DNA of 64,000 bases from Ralstonia pickettii DTP0602 (lineage in GTDB: Bacteria; Pseudomonadota; Gammaproteobacteria; Burkholderiales; Burkholderiaceae): positions 186,001 to 250,000 of the forward strand of contig CP006668.1 in NCBI GenBank assembly GCA_000471925.1, read 5' to 3'. The translations under genes and the position numbers were made by a program. Each line of letters starts with the position of its first letter. Positions within the stretch are counted from its first letter, which is position 1. Shown in pieces: positions 8,190 through 17,057 of the stretch. The notes beneath the pieces were generated by a model. It did no database searches, was not told the DNA's origin, and saw only the letters and a program-made list of their open reading frames with translations.

Positions 8190-11100
8190 GACCGCTGCAT
8201 CTGACCCTGCAGGCCTTCGGGCCTTTTGCCGCGACCGAGCAGGTTGACTTCACGCGGCTGGGCGACCAGGCCTTCTTCCTGATCCACGGTCCCACCGGCG
8301 CCGGCAAGACCACGCTGCTCGACGCGATTTGCTTTGCGCTGTACGGCGATACCTCCGGCGGCGAACGCAGCGCGCAGGCGATGCGCAGCGCCAATGCGGC
8401 GCCAGGATTGCGGACCGAGGTCACGCTGGAGTTCAGCCTCGGCGCGCAGCGCTGGCGCGTGGTCCGTTCGCCCGCGCAGGAGCGGCCCAAGCAGCGCGGC
8501 GAAGGCTGGGTGACCGAGGCCGCCAAGGCGCAGCTGGACCTGCATGACGGCAATGGCTGGGTCAGCAAGGCCAGCCAGCCGGGCAAGGTCAGCGACGCGA
8601 TCCGCGATCTTCTGGGCTTCGACAGCGCGCAGTTCCGCCAGGTGATCGTGCTGCCGCAAGGGCGTTTCCGTGAACTGCTGACGGCCAGTTCGCAGGCACG
8701 GCAGGCGATCCTGGAGCGCTTGTTCCGCACCGAGCTGTATCGCCGCGTAGAAGAGTTGCTGAAGGCGCAAGCCGCCGAGATCCGCCGCGATGCCGAACGC
8801 ATCGGCATCCAGCGCGAGGAAGCACTGCGACAGGCCGGCGTGGAGTCCGCGCAGGCGCTGACCGATGGCATCGCCGCGCTGCAGGCGGAACTGCTGGCGC
8901 TGCACGGGCAGGAGCAGGGCGCGCGCACTGTGCTGGCCACCGCGCAGACGACGCTGGGTGCCGCCGAGCAGGTGGCGGCGCGCCTGCAGGAGCGCCAGCA
9001 GGCGCAGGCCGCGCATGCGGCGCTGCTGGCACGCCAGCCGTCGATCGAAGACGAGCGCGCACGCCTGCATGCCGCCCAACGTGCCGCGCGCGTCAGGCCG
9101 GCGCTGCAGCAATGGCAGACGGCGCAGCGTGACCAGACGGCGGCCGGCGCGGCGCTGGCACAGGCCGGCGAACAGGCGGCCCGTACCGCGCAACAGGCGG
9201 AACAGGTCGCAGCCGCGTTGCAGGCGGAAACGGCGCGTGCCGGCGAGCGCCAGGCCGCGCAGCGGCGCGTCTCGCAACTGGAAGCCATGTTGCCGCGCGC
9301 GCAGCAGCTCGGCGCCTTGCGGGCCGCATTGCAGGCCGCCGAAGGCAAACAGGCCGCCACGGCTACCGCGCGGGAACGGGCTACGGCACAGCTTGCCGCA
9401 CGCCAGGCCGACGCCGTCGCCGCCGAGTCCGCGCTCGCCCAGGCGCAGCTTGCCGGCGCGCAGGCGCAGGCGACGCAGCTTCAGTTGGCCGCGCTGCAGG
9501 AACGGGCGCGGCAGTTCAGCCGCCACGCGCAGGCCGCCGGGGTGCTGACCGCCGCGATGAACCAGGCGGCCGATACCGAAGCGGCGGCGCAGCAGGCGCT
9601 GCGCGCCCGCGACCGCAGCCGCGGCACGCTCGCGGAAGCGGAATCCCTCTGGCGCGCCGGACAGGCCGCGCGCCTCGCCGCTAGCCTGGCGTCGGGCGAT
9701 GCCTGTCCGGTATGCGGCAGCACTGCGCATCCGACGCCGGCGCTGCATGTGGCCGCGCCGCTATCGGACGAAGCGCTGGAACAGACCCGCCAGGCCGCGC
9801 TGGAAGCCGAGTCCCGGGCGGTGCGCTGCGCCGGCCAGCATCAGGCCGCGCAGGCAGCCATCGCGCAGGCGCGCGAGCGGCTGGACGACATCGCGCAGGC
9901 ATTGGGCGATGTGTCGGACGAGGCCGCGCGCCACCTGAAGTCGGAGATCGCCGCCCTGGAAGGCGCGCTGGCCGAAGGCAAACAGGCCGCGGCAAGCGTG
10001 GCGCAACGCGAAGCCGCCATCGTTGCCACCCGCAGCGCACGCGATGCCGCGGAAGCCGCCAGCCGTGATGCCGCCACGGCAGCCGAAGCCGCCGCACAGG
10101 CGCTGGCCCGCTGCCAGGGCGAATGGCAGGCCGCCAGCGCGCAAGTCCCGGAAGATTCGCGCGACCCGGCGGCGCTCGTTGAGGCCTTGCGCCAGGCCCA
10201 GGCCATGCTCGCCACGCTGGAACGCGCGCTGGCCGCCGCGCAGGCGGCCGAGCGCCAGGCCGCCGCCGATGCCGCGGGTGCGCAGGCAGCGCTGGCGTCG
10301 GCCCGTCAGGTGCAGTCGCAGGCCGCGACCCGGCTCGCCGATGCCGACAGCGTGCTGGCGCAAGCGCTGGCACAGGAAGCCTTTGCCGACGTGCAGGCGC
10401 ATGCCGCCAACAGCCTGCCCGACGATGCGATGCAGGCGATTGACGCCACGCTGCGCACCTTCGACGCCCAGCTTGCCGCCGCCGCGGACCGGCGCGAGCG
10501 CGCCGAGGCCGCGGCGCAATCGCTCGATGCGCCGGACCTCGATGGCCTGCGTGAGGCGAGGGAGGCGGCAGCCGCGGCAGTGGAAGCACTGGTCCGCCAG
10601 CAAGCCGAGCGCGGCCGTTCGCGCGACGCCTTGCAGCAATGCCACCAGCGCCTGCAGCAGCTAGACGCGCAGGGCCGCGACATCGAGGCCCGCTATGCGG
10701 TCCTGGGCCGGCTGGCCGAAGTCGCCAACGGCAACAACCCGCGCCGCATGACGTTCCAGCGCTTCGTGCTGGCGACGCTGCTCGACGAGGTGCTCGAAGC
10801 CGCGTCGGCGCGGCTGCTGGCGATGAGCCGCGGCCGCTATGTGCTGCAGCGCGTGCGCGAACTGGGCGACCAGCGCAGCGCGGGCGGGCTCGATATCGAA
10901 GTGTTCGACTACGACACCGGCGCACCGCGCCCGGCCAACACGTTGTCGGGCGGCGAAGGTTTCCTGGCTTCGCTGTCGCTGGCGCTGGGGTTGGCCGACG
11001 TGGTGCAGTCGCGCGCGGGCGGCATCCAGCTCGATACGTTGTTTGTGGATGAGGGTTTCGGCACGCTCGATCCCGAGAGCCTGGACTTTGCGATCCGCAC

Positions 11101-11251
11101 GTTGCTGGACTTGCAGCAGGCGGGGCGGCTGGTGGGGATCATTTCTCACGTTACCGAACTGCGGGAACGCATTGACGTGCGGCTGGAAGTGAGGCCGGGT
11201 GTGGGTGGGAGCCGGACGGTGTTGACGGGCGCAACTGCCGCAGCGTTATAA
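8186..11251 (+). CDS. sbcC: SbcC, SMC-like ATPase subunit of SbcCD
   Basis: A 1021-residue Rad50-type ATPase that partners SbcD. The Walker A loop G-P-T-G-A-G-K-T is at 35-42. A long Ala/Gln/Glu-rich coiled coil runs from about 180 to 830, broken by the zinc hook C507-P-V-C510. The C-terminal half carries the ABC signature L-S-G-G-E-G and the Walker B region L-F-V-D-E-G-F-G-T-L-D. The length is normal for the family. It is followed by a palindromic element near 11294 and no further gene on this strand for 860 bases, so sbcDC is probably a two-gene operon. Confidence 0.96.
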   Translation: MRPLHLTLQAFGPFAATEQVDFTRLGDQAFFLIHGPTGAGKTTLLDAICFALYGDTSGGERSAQAMRSANAAPGLRTEVTLEFSLGAQRWRVVRSPAQERPKQRGEGWVTEAAKAQLDLHDGNGWVSKASQPGKVSDAIRDLLGFDSAQFRQVIVLPQGRFRELLTASSQARQAILERLFRTELYRRVEELLKAQAAEIRRDAERIGIQREEALRQAGVESAQALTDGIAALQAELLALHGQEQGARTVLATAQTTLGAAEQVAARLQERQQAQAAHAALLARQPSIEDERARLHAAQRAARVRPALQQWQTAQRDQTAAGAALAQAGEQAARTAQQAEQVAAALQAETARAGERQAAQRRVSQLEAMLPRAQQLGALRAALQAAEGKQAATATARERATAQLAARQADAVAAESALAQAQLAGAQAQATQLQLAALQERARQFSRHAQAAGVLTAAMNQAADTEAAAQQALRARDRSRGTLAEAESLWRAGQAARLAASLASGDACPVCGSTAHPTPALHVAAPLSDEALEQTRQAALEAESRAVRCAGQHQAAQAAIAQARERLDDIAQALGDVSDEAARHLKSEIAALEGALAEGKQAAASVAQREAAIVATRSARDAAEAASRDAATAAEAAAQALARCQGEWQAASAQVPEDSRDPAALVEALRQAQAMLATLERALAAAQAAERQAAADAAGAQAALASARQVQSQAATRLADADSVLAQALAQEAFADVQAHAANSLPDDAMQAIDATLRTFDAQLAAAADRRERAEAAAQSLDAPDLDGLREAREAAAAAVEALVRQQAERGRSRDALQQCHQRLQQLDAQGRDIEARYAVLGRLAEVANGNNPRRMTFQRFVLATLLDEVLEAASARLLAMSRGRYVLQRVRELGDQRSAGGLDIEVFDYDTGAPRPANTLSGGEGFLASLSLALGLADVVQSRAGGIQLDTLFVDEGFGTLDPESLDFAIRTLLDLQQAGRLVGIISHVTELRERIDVRLEVRPGVGGSRTVLTGATAAAL

Positions 11252-11293
11252 AGCTGACGCTCGCAGAAAACGCTATACGCTCGGTTTGCTCCC

Positions 11294-11313
11294 CTCTCCC
11301 GCTTGCGGGAGAG
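11294..11313. repeat. Palindromic element, CTCTCCCGC type
   Basis: CTCTCCCGC-TT-GCGGGAGAG just downstream of sbcC, followed by a second purine-rich GGGGGAGAGGG. It has the same core as the larger palindrome at 14731, so it is one copy of a dispersed intergenic repeat that may also act as a terminator. Confidence 0.75.
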
Positions 11314-11357
11314 CGGCCGGGGGAGAGGGCAGGCGCTCTTCCCCGCGACAACGCCCA

Positions 11358-11600
11358 TCACACCACAAACACCTGCCGGCAACGAATCGCCATCACCTGC
11401 GCTTCAAGCGCTCGCGCCGCGGCGCGAGCCAGCCGCGCACGGCGCGACAAAGACGGCATCAATTTGCGTGTGTCCTGCGCAGCGATCGCGCTCTGTTGAT
11501 CCTTCTGCTGACCCAGTCCCCACGCCTGCTCCGTGACATGCAGGATGCGCGCAAGCGCGGCATGATGCGTGGATTGAATCGGGACGTTGGCGGTTGCCAT
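11358..11600 (-). CDS. Small hypothetical protein
   Basis: An 80-residue basic, helix-prone protein (Ala, Arg and Gln rich; for example R-R-A-R-L-A-R-A-A-A-R-A-L-E) with no signal peptide or membrane segment. Evidence that it is real: a strong GAGGAG Shine-Dalgarno 7 bases before the ATG, an uninterrupted frame filling an otherwise empty stretch, and a plausible codon pattern. I do not recognise a family. It is transcribed toward the end of sbcC and divergently from the pcaI side. Confidence 0.55.
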   Translation of the reverse strand: MATANVPIQSTHHAALARILHVTEQAWGLGQQKDQQSAIAAQDTRKLMPSLSRRARLARAAARALEAQVMAIRCRQVFVV

Positions 11601-11893
11601 GGCGGGCTCCTCGTCCTTGTCTTGTGCTCTCGACTTGTTTCCAGCTTTGCGGCACCGCGCTCAGCCGGGTGGTCCGGTGGCTGCTTTGCGATGCTGCCTT
11701 TGCTCTGATTCAACGATAGCCCGCGCCGCCCTCAGCCCATATCGAGTGCGAGCCGATTGTCCTGTCGGCCCTGTCCTACACGGGGCGCCTGCATCACCCT
11801 GCGCGTTTATCGCCCACCGCGTTATCTTCGCCCTCAGCCCTCGCTTGACCCTCTCCATCGCGCAGGTGTAACCTGTTCATTCTGCGAATTCAA

Positions 11894-11908
11894 GTTCGAA
11901 TTGCGAAC
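11894..11908 (+). promoter_or_regulatory. PcaR-like operator upstream of pcaIJF
   Basis: An inverted repeat GTTCG-AATTG-CGAAC. It agrees at 10 of 15 positions with the 15-bp PcaR site of the Pseudomonas putida pcaIJ promoter as I remember it (GTTCGATAATCGCAC). IclR-type regulators bind such sites with 3-oxoadipate as co-inducer. It lies 209 bases before pcaI; a weak TTGACC/TAACCT promoter pair is at 11845-11874. The 516 bases from 11601 to 12116 hold no other convincing feature. Confidence 0.4.
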
Positions 11909-12116
11909 ATCTCGCGAGTATCGAGCGAGCGGCGCGCACAAGTCGCAACAACACCACGCAGTCTGCTGGACCGTTCAACGGGCGGCAAACGCGGCACAAG
12001 AGCCGCGGGGCCGAGACGAACATCCTTTCCGGCAGGACTACCGGAGACAGTCCTTCATGCGCCGCGCCTTGCGGCCCGCTCCGGTGGCCTGGCGGATCTT
12101 CCGACCTGGAACGCAA

Positions 12117-12779
12117 GTGATCAACAAGCTATACGACACGGTGGAAGCGGCAGTAGCCGGCATCCACGACGGCGCCACCATCCTGATCGGCGGCTTCGGT
12201 CTCGCAGGCATGCCCGCGGAACTGATCGACGCGCTGATCGAGCAAGGCGCGCGCGACCTGACCATCGTCAACAACAATGCCGGCAACGGCGACACCGGGC
12301 TGGCGGCGCTGCTCAAGGCCAAGCGCGTACGCAAGATCGTGTGCTCGTTCCCGCGCCAGTCGGATTCGTACGTGTTCGACTCGCTCTACCATGCAGGCGA
12401 GATCGAGCTGGAACTGGTGCCGCAGGGCAACCTGGCCGAGCGCATCCGCGCAGCCGGCGCGGGCATCGGCGGCTTCTTCACCCGCACCGCCTATGGCACG
12501 CCGCTGGCAGAAGGCAAGGAAACGCGCATCATCGACGGCCAGGGCTACGTGTTCGAGACCCCGATCCATGCTGACTTCGCGCTGATCAAGGCCGACACCG
12601 CCGACCGCTGGGGCAACCTCACCTATCGCAAGACCGCGCGCAACTTCGGCCCGATCATGGCGATGGCCGCCAAATGCGCCATCGTGCAGGTCAGCCGCGT
12701 GGTCGAGCTGGGCGAGATGGACCCCGAACACATCGTGACGCCGGGCCTTTTCGTCAAGCGCGTCGTCAAGGTCGCGTGA
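12117..12779 (+). CDS. pcaI: 3-oxoadipate CoA-transferase subunit A
   Basis: A 220-residue class I CoA-transferase alpha subunit. With PcaJ it moves CoA from succinyl-CoA to 3-oxoadipate, the penultimate step of the beta-ketoadipate pathway. Family marks are the N-terminal glycine-rich G-G-F-G-L-A-G-M-P, N-N-N-A-G near residue 49, and the C-terminal G-E-M-D-P-E-H-I-V-T-P-G. The start is taken as GTG at 12117 (V-I-N-K-L-Y-D), where homologues begin. An in-frame ATG at 12058 with a better-placed GGAGA would add 20 residues and cannot be excluded. The pair could also act on acetoacetate; adjacency to a PcaF-type thiolase favours 3-oxoadipate. Confidence 0.88.
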   Translation: MINKLYDTVEAAVAGIHDGATILIGGFGLAGMPAELIDALIEQGARDLTIVNNNAGNGDTGLAALLKAKRVRKIVCSFPRQSDSYVFDSLYHAGEIELELVPQGNLAERIRAAGAGIGGFFTRTAYGTPLAEGKETRIIDGQGYVFETPIHADFALIKADTADRWGNLTYRKTARNFGPIMAMAAKCAIVQVSRVVELGEMDPEHIVTPGLFVKRVVKVA

Positions 12780-12805
12780 GTGCGACAGGCAACAGGAGAA
12801 CCAAC

Positions 12806-13447
12806 ATGCAACGCCTGACCCGCGATCAGATGGCCGCCCGCGTGGCCAAAGACATTCCCGAAGGTGCCGTGGTCAATCTCGGCATCGGCCTGCCGACGCT
12901 CGTCGGCAACCACCTGCCCGCAGACAAGGAAATCCTGCTGCACAGCGAGAACGGCCTGCTCGGCATGGGCCCCGCGCCCGCACCGGGCGAGGAAGACGGC
13001 GACCTGATCAACGCCGGCAAGCAGCCGGTGACGATCAAGGCGGGCGGCTCCTACTTTCACCACGCCGATTCGTTCGCGATGATGCGTGGCGGCCACCTCG
13101 ACTTCTGCGTGCTGGGCGCGTTCCAGGTGTCGGAGAAGGGCGACCTCGCCAACTGGCATACCGGCGCACCCGGCGCGATCCCCGCCGTGGGCGGCGCGAT
13201 GGACCTGGCGATCGGCGCCAAGCAGGTGTTCGTGATGATGGAGCACCACACCAAGCAGGGCGAGAGCAAGGTCGTGCCGCAGTGCACCTATCCGCTCACC
13301 GGCATCGGCTGCGTGACCCGCATCTATACGGATCTTGCTACGATCGACGTGACCGCCGACGGGCTGGTCGCACGCGACCTTGTCGAAGGGCTGAGCTTTG
13401 AAGAGCTGCAGCGCCTGACCGGCGTTCCGCTGAAGCAGGCCGCATAA
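12806..13447 (+). CDS. pcaJ: 3-oxoadipate CoA-transferase subunit B
   Basis: A 213-residue beta subunit of the class I CoA-transferase. The catalytic glutamate is Glu48 in H-S-E-N-G-L-L-G-M-G-P; it forms the glutamyl-CoA thioester intermediate. Other family features are N-L-G-I-G-L-P-T and the A-G-K-Q-P-V-T segment. It begins 26 bases after pcaI behind an ACAGGAG Shine-Dalgarno and runs straight toward pcaF, so the three are one operon. Confidence 0.9.
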   Translation: MQRLTRDQMAARVAKDIPEGAVVNLGIGLPTLVGNHLPADKEILLHSENGLLGMGPAPAPGEEDGDLINAGKQPVTIKAGGSYFHHADSFAMMRGGHLDFCVLGAFQVSEKGDLANWHTGAPGAIPAVGGAMDLAIGAKQVFVMMEHHTKQGESKVVPQCTYPLTGIGCVTRIYTDLATIDVTADGLVARDLVEGLSFEELQRLTGVPLKQAA

Positions 13448-13499
13448 GTACGCATTAGTGCCCGCACCGATACACACACCAAGACGAGAGAGACACACC

Positions 13500-14702
13500 A
13501 TGACCGAAGCCTTTATCTGCGACGCCATCCGCACCCCCATCGGCCGCTACGGCGGCAGCCTGTCCGCGGTGCGCCCGGACGATCTCGGCGCGGTGCCGCT
13601 GAAGGCGCTGATGGCCCGCAACCCGAACCTGGACTGGTCGGCCATTGAAGACGTGATCTATGGCAACGCCAACCAGGCCGGCGAAGACAACCGCAACGTG
13701 GCGCGCATGTCGCTGCTGCTGGCCGGCCTGCCGCAAAGCGTGCCGGGCGCCACCATCAACCGCCTGTGCGGTTCGGGCATGGACGCCACCGGCACCGCCG
13801 CGCGCGCCATCAAGTCGGGCGAGGCGCAGCTGATGATCGCCGGCGGCGTGGAAAGCATGAGCCGCGCTCCGTTCGTGATGGGCAAGGCCACCAGCGCCTT
13901 CTCGCGCGATGCGCAGATCTTCGACACCACCATCGGCTGGCGCTTTATCAACCCGGCCATGCGTGCTGCCTACGGCGTGGACTCGATGCCCGAGACCGCC
14001 GAGAACGTCGCCACCGACTACAAGATCAGCCGCGAAGATCAGGACCTGATGGCGCTGCGCAGCCAGGAAAAGGCGTCGCGCGCGCAGGCCGACGGCACCC
14101 TGGCCCAGGAAATCACCCCGGTCACCATCGCCCAGAAGAAGGGCGACCCGATCGTGGTCGAGCGCGACGAGCACCCGCGCGCCACCAGCATGGAAGCGCT
14201 GGCCAAGCTGCGCGGCGTGGTCCGTGCTGACGGCACCGTGACCGCTGGCAATGCCTCGGGCGTGAACGACGGCGCCTGCGCGCTGCTGCTGGCCAGTGAA
14301 GCCGGCATCAAGCAACACGGCCTGACCCCGCGCGCACGCATCGTCGGCATGGCAACCGCCGGCGTGGCGCCGCGCGTGATGGGCATCGGCCCGGCACCGG
14401 CGTCGCAAAAGCTGCTCAAGCAGCTCGGCATGACCATGGACCAGATCGACGTGATCGAACTGAACGAAGCGTTCGCCGCGCAAGGCCTGGCGGTGCTGCG
14501 TGAACTGGGCGTGGCCGACGACGACAAGCGCGTCAACCCGAACGGCGGCGCGATCGCGCTGGGCCACCCGCTGGGCATGAGCGGCGCGCGCCTGGTCACG
14601 ACTGCGATGTACCAGCTGCACCGCACCGGCGGCCGCTTTGCGCTGTGCACGATGTGCATCGGCGTGGGCCAGGGTATCGCGATGGTGATCGAGCGCGTCT
14701 GA
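13500..14702 (+). CDS. pcaF: 3-oxoadipyl-CoA thiolase
   Basis: A 400-residue thiolase, the length usual for PcaF, that splits 3-oxoadipyl-CoA into succinyl-CoA and acetyl-CoA. The catalytic set is complete: Cys90 in N-R-L-C-G-S-G-M-D, His356 in A-L-G-H-P-L-G, and Cys386 in C-I-G-V-G-Q-G. G-G-V-E-S-M-S-R-A-P is the expected loop. A general acetyl-CoA acetyltransferase is the alternative, but the position after the CoA-transferase pair and N-P-N-G-G-A-I-A-L-G-H support PcaF. A 30-bp palindrome follows the stop. Confidence 0.9.
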   Translation: MTEAFICDAIRTPIGRYGGSLSAVRPDDLGAVPLKALMARNPNLDWSAIEDVIYGNANQAGEDNRNVARMSLLLAGLPQSVPGATINRLCGSGMDATGTAARAIKSGEAQLMIAGGVESMSRAPFVMGKATSAFSRDAQIFDTTIGWRFINPAMRAAYGVDSMPETAENVATDYKISREDQDLMALRSQEKASRAQADGTLAQEITPVTIAQKKGDPIVVERDEHPRATSMEALAKLRGVVRADGTVTAGNASGVNDGACALLLASEAGIKQHGLTPRARIVGMATAGVAPRVMGIGPAPASQKLLKQLGMTMDQIDVIELNEAFAAQGLAVLRELGVADDDKRVNPNGGAIALGHPLGMSGARLVTTAMYQLHRTGGRFALCTMCIGVGQGIAMVIERV

Positions 14703-14730
14703 AGGTAGCAGGTTGCATTGCCGAGGGTTT

Positions 14731-14760
14731 GCTCCCTCTCCCGCTAGCGGGAGAGGGAGC
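14731..14760. repeat. Perfect 30-bp palindrome after pcaF
   Basis: GCTCCCTCTCCCGCT followed by its exact reverse complement, 29 bases after the pcaF stop. It has the same core as the copy at 11294. It probably works as the pcaIJF terminator and belongs to a dispersed repeat family. Confidence 0.8.
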
Positions 14761-14776
14761 CGGTTAGCGGTAGTTG

Positions 14777-14793
14777 TCAGGGTGACACCCTGA
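14777..14793. repeat. Second palindrome TCAGGGTG-A-CACCCTGA
   Basis: A 17-base perfect inverted repeat around a single central A, 16 bases after the 30-bp palindrome. The two probably form one composite element. It could also be an operator for the SDR gene at 14874. Confidence 0.6.
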
Positions 14794-14873
14794 TTCAAGA
14801 ATCCGTACGACCATCGTTTTTTCGCATTTGCATGTCCCGGCCGCGCGCTGCGTTGCCGGTAGTGGAGTGAAAG

Positions 14874-15605
14874 ATGTCCCTTCCCGTAGCCACGCTCGTG
14901 ACCGGCGCAAGTTCCGGTATCGGCCGCGCCATCTGTGAAATGCTGCTGGCCGATGGCGTGACCCAGGTGGTCAATGTCGACTATGCCGAACCGGCCTGGT
15001 CGCACCCGAACATGACCTTCTTCCAGGCCGACCTGACCGACGCCGACGCGACCCGCGCCGTGGCGGAACAGGTGACCTCGCGCTTTGCGGTCACGCGCCT
15101 GGTGAACAATGCCGGCGCCACCCGGCCCGGCACCGCCGCCACCGCCACCGTCGCCGACCTGGACTACGTGACCGGCCTGCACCTGCAGGCCCCGCTGCTG
15201 CTCACGCAAGCCTGCCTGCCCGCGATGCGCGCCGCCGGCTTCGGCCGCATCGTCAACATGGCCTCGCGCGCCGCGCTGGGCAAGCCCGAACGCGTGGTGT
15301 ACTCGGCCACCAAGGCCGGCCTGATCGGCATGACCCGCACGCTCGCGATGGAACTGGGCGGCGACGGCGTGACCGTCAACGCCGTCGCCCCGGGCCCGAT
15401 CGCCACCGAACTGTTCCGCAAGAGCAACCCGGAAGGCGCCGAACAGACCAAACGCATCCTCGCCAGCATCACCGTCAAGCGCATGGGCACCCCGGAAGAC
15501 GTCGCGCGCGCCGCGCTGTTCTTCCTGTCACCCGACAACGGCTTTGTCACCGGCCAGGTGCTGTACGTTTGCGGCGGCACCACGCTGGGTGTTGCGCCGG
15601 TGTAA
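14874..15605 (+). CDS. Short-chain dehydrogenase/reductase
   Basis: A 243-residue classical SDR. The NAD(P) loop T-G-A-S-S-G-I-G is at 10-17, N-N-A-G at 78-81, and the catalytic set Ser131, Tyr143 and Lys147 (Y-S-A-T-K). An acidic Asp36 after the second strand hints at NAD rather than NADP. P-G-P-I-x-T-E-L follows as expected. Many such enzymes are annotated FabG-like; the substrate cannot be told from sequence. A Bug receptor gene follows 204 bases later on the same strand, so a joint role in uptake and oxidation of one compound is plausible. Confidence 0.88.
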   Translation: MSLPVATLVTGASSGIGRAICEMLLADGVTQVVNVDYAEPAWSHPNMTFFQADLTDADATRAVAEQVTSRFAVTRLVNNAGATRPGTAATATVADLDYVTGLHLQAPLLLTQACLPAMRAAGFGRIVNMASRAALGKPERVVYSATKAGLIGMTRTLAMELGGDGVTVNAVAPGPIATELFRKSNPEGAEQTKRILASITVKRMGTPEDVARAALFFLSPDNGFVTGQVLYVCGGTTLGVAPV

Positions 15606-15644
15606 GCGCGCCAGATCCGGGTATTCAAGCATTGAACAAGAAGA

Positions 15645-15661
15645 GACGTTAACCAAACGTC
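15645..15661. promoter_or_regulatory. Inverted repeat before the Bug gene
   Basis: GACGTT-AACCA-AACGTC lies in the 204-base gap between the SDR and the receptor gene. It may be an operator or an attenuator stem; no T run follows. Confidence 0.3.
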
Positions 15662-15809
15662 ACGCAGCATGGCGGCCCGTGGCCGGGTCGCCCACCGGAT
15701 GCGCGCGTGTGCGCAGCATCCGTTCGGGAACGGCAATCACGCCTTTTCAGCACAACGTCCCGCGCGGCCCCCAATCGCCGCCGGACAGCCATACACCGGA
15801 GTAATACCG

Positions 15810-16817
15810 ATGAGACTCGATTCCCAGACCTCCACCACCCGCCGCCGCCTGCTCGCCGCAGGCGTGGTGCTGGCCACCACCATCATCGGCTTTGCCGGCG
15901 CTGCCCACGCACAGGGCGGCTACCCGACCAAGCCGATCACCATGATCGTGCCGTTCTCGGCCGGTGGCACCACCGACATCCTGGCCCGCATCGTCGGCCT
16001 GCAGCTGGGCAAGGCGCTCGGCCAGCCGGTCGTGATCGACAACCGTCCGGGCGCGGGCGGCAATATCGGCGCCTCGCTGGCAGCCAAGGCGCCTGGCGAC
16101 GGCTACACGCTGTTCATGGGCACCATCGGCACGCACGCGATCAACCAGTCGCTGTACTCCAAGCTGCCGTACGACCCGGTCAAGGACTTCGCGCCGATCA
16201 CCCGCGTGGCGATGGTGCCGAACCTGGTGGTCGTGAACCCCAAGGTGCCGGTCAACAACGTCAAGGAACTGATCGCCTACGTCAAGGCCAACCCGGACAA
16301 GCTGTCGTACGGCTCGTCGGGCAGCGGCTCGTCGATGCACCTGTCGGGCGAGCTGTTCAACTCGATGACCGGCCTGCATATCCAGCACATCCCGTACAAG
16401 GGCAGCGCGCCTGCCGTGAATGACCTGCTGGGCAACCAGATCGGCCTGATGTTCGACAACATGCCGTCGTCGTACCCGCACGTGAAGGCGGGCAAGCTGC
16501 GCGCCATCGCCGTGACCTCGGCCAAGCGCTCGCCGGCGCTGCCGAACGTGCCGACCGTGGCCGAGTCCGGCGTGACCGGCTATGAAGCCACCTCGTGGTT
16601 CGCGCTGTACGCCACCGCCGGCACGCCGCAACCGATCATCGACCGCCTCAACGCCGAAGTGGTGAAGATCCTCGCCATGCCGGAAGTGAAGAAGCAGATG
16701 GCCGACCAGGGTGCCGAGCCCAACCCCGAAAAGCCGGCGCAGCTGGCTGCGTTCATGAAGTCGGAAACGGCCAAGTGGTCGAAGGTGGTGAAGGCTTCGG
16801 GCGCTACGGTGGACTGA
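15810..16817 (+). CDS. Bug family (tripartite tricarboxylate) solute receptor
   Basis: A 335-residue periplasmic binding protein of the Bug/TctC type. The signal sequence has an R-R-R-L-L-A-A-G start, close to a Tat motif, with cleavage after A-H-A near residue 34. The mature protein opens Y-P-T-K-P-I-T-M-I-V-P-F and carries the family marks G-G-T-T-D-I-L-A-R, V-I-D-N-R-P-G-A-G-G-N-I-G and V-P-T-V-A-E-S-G. These receptors bind carboxylates. No TctA/TctB membrane genes are nearby, so it must share a permease or act as a sensor. Likely co-transcribed with the SDR. Confidence 0.92.
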   Translation: MRLDSQTSTTRRRLLAAGVVLATTIIGFAGAAHAQGGYPTKPITMIVPFSAGGTTDILARIVGLQLGKALGQPVVIDNRPGAGGNIGASLAAKAPGDGYTLFMGTIGTHAINQSLYSKLPYDPVKDFAPITRVAMVPNLVVVNPKVPVNNVKELIAYVKANPDKLSYGSSGSGSSMHLSGELFNSMTGLHIQHIPYKGSAPAVNDLLGNQIGLMFDNMPSSYPHVKAGKLRAIAVTSAKRSPALPNVPTVAESGVTGYEATSWFALYATAGTPQPIIDRLNAEVVKILAMPEVKKQMADQGAEPNPEKPAQLAAFMKSETAKWSKVVKASGATVD

Positions 16818-16874
16818 GTTTCATCCGACGCATGCCCGGCGGCGCGTCGCAGCGGTGCGATGTACCGCGTGTGG

Positions 16875-16912
16875 AAGCCCTCTTGCCTCGCGGCACGGGG
16901 GCTTTTTTCTTT
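16875..16912 (+). terminator. Rho-independent terminator after the Bug gene
   Basis: AAGCCC and GGGCTT form the outer stem, with GCC/GGC pairing inside, followed by TTTTTTCTTTTTT. This is the clearest intrinsic terminator in the first 20 kb. It lies 58 bases past the receptor stop. Confidence 0.8.
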
Positions 16913-17057
16913 TTTGCTCCGATGAACGTGCGAGGTTTCCTGAGCTGCGCAACCGCGAGTTCATGCGCGCGCTGGCGAGAGCCTGGAACCTCGCCGAATT
17001 TTTCAGCAGGCTGCTGCACAATGGCGAGGGCTTCAGCTTTCATGAACGCCGCCGCCA

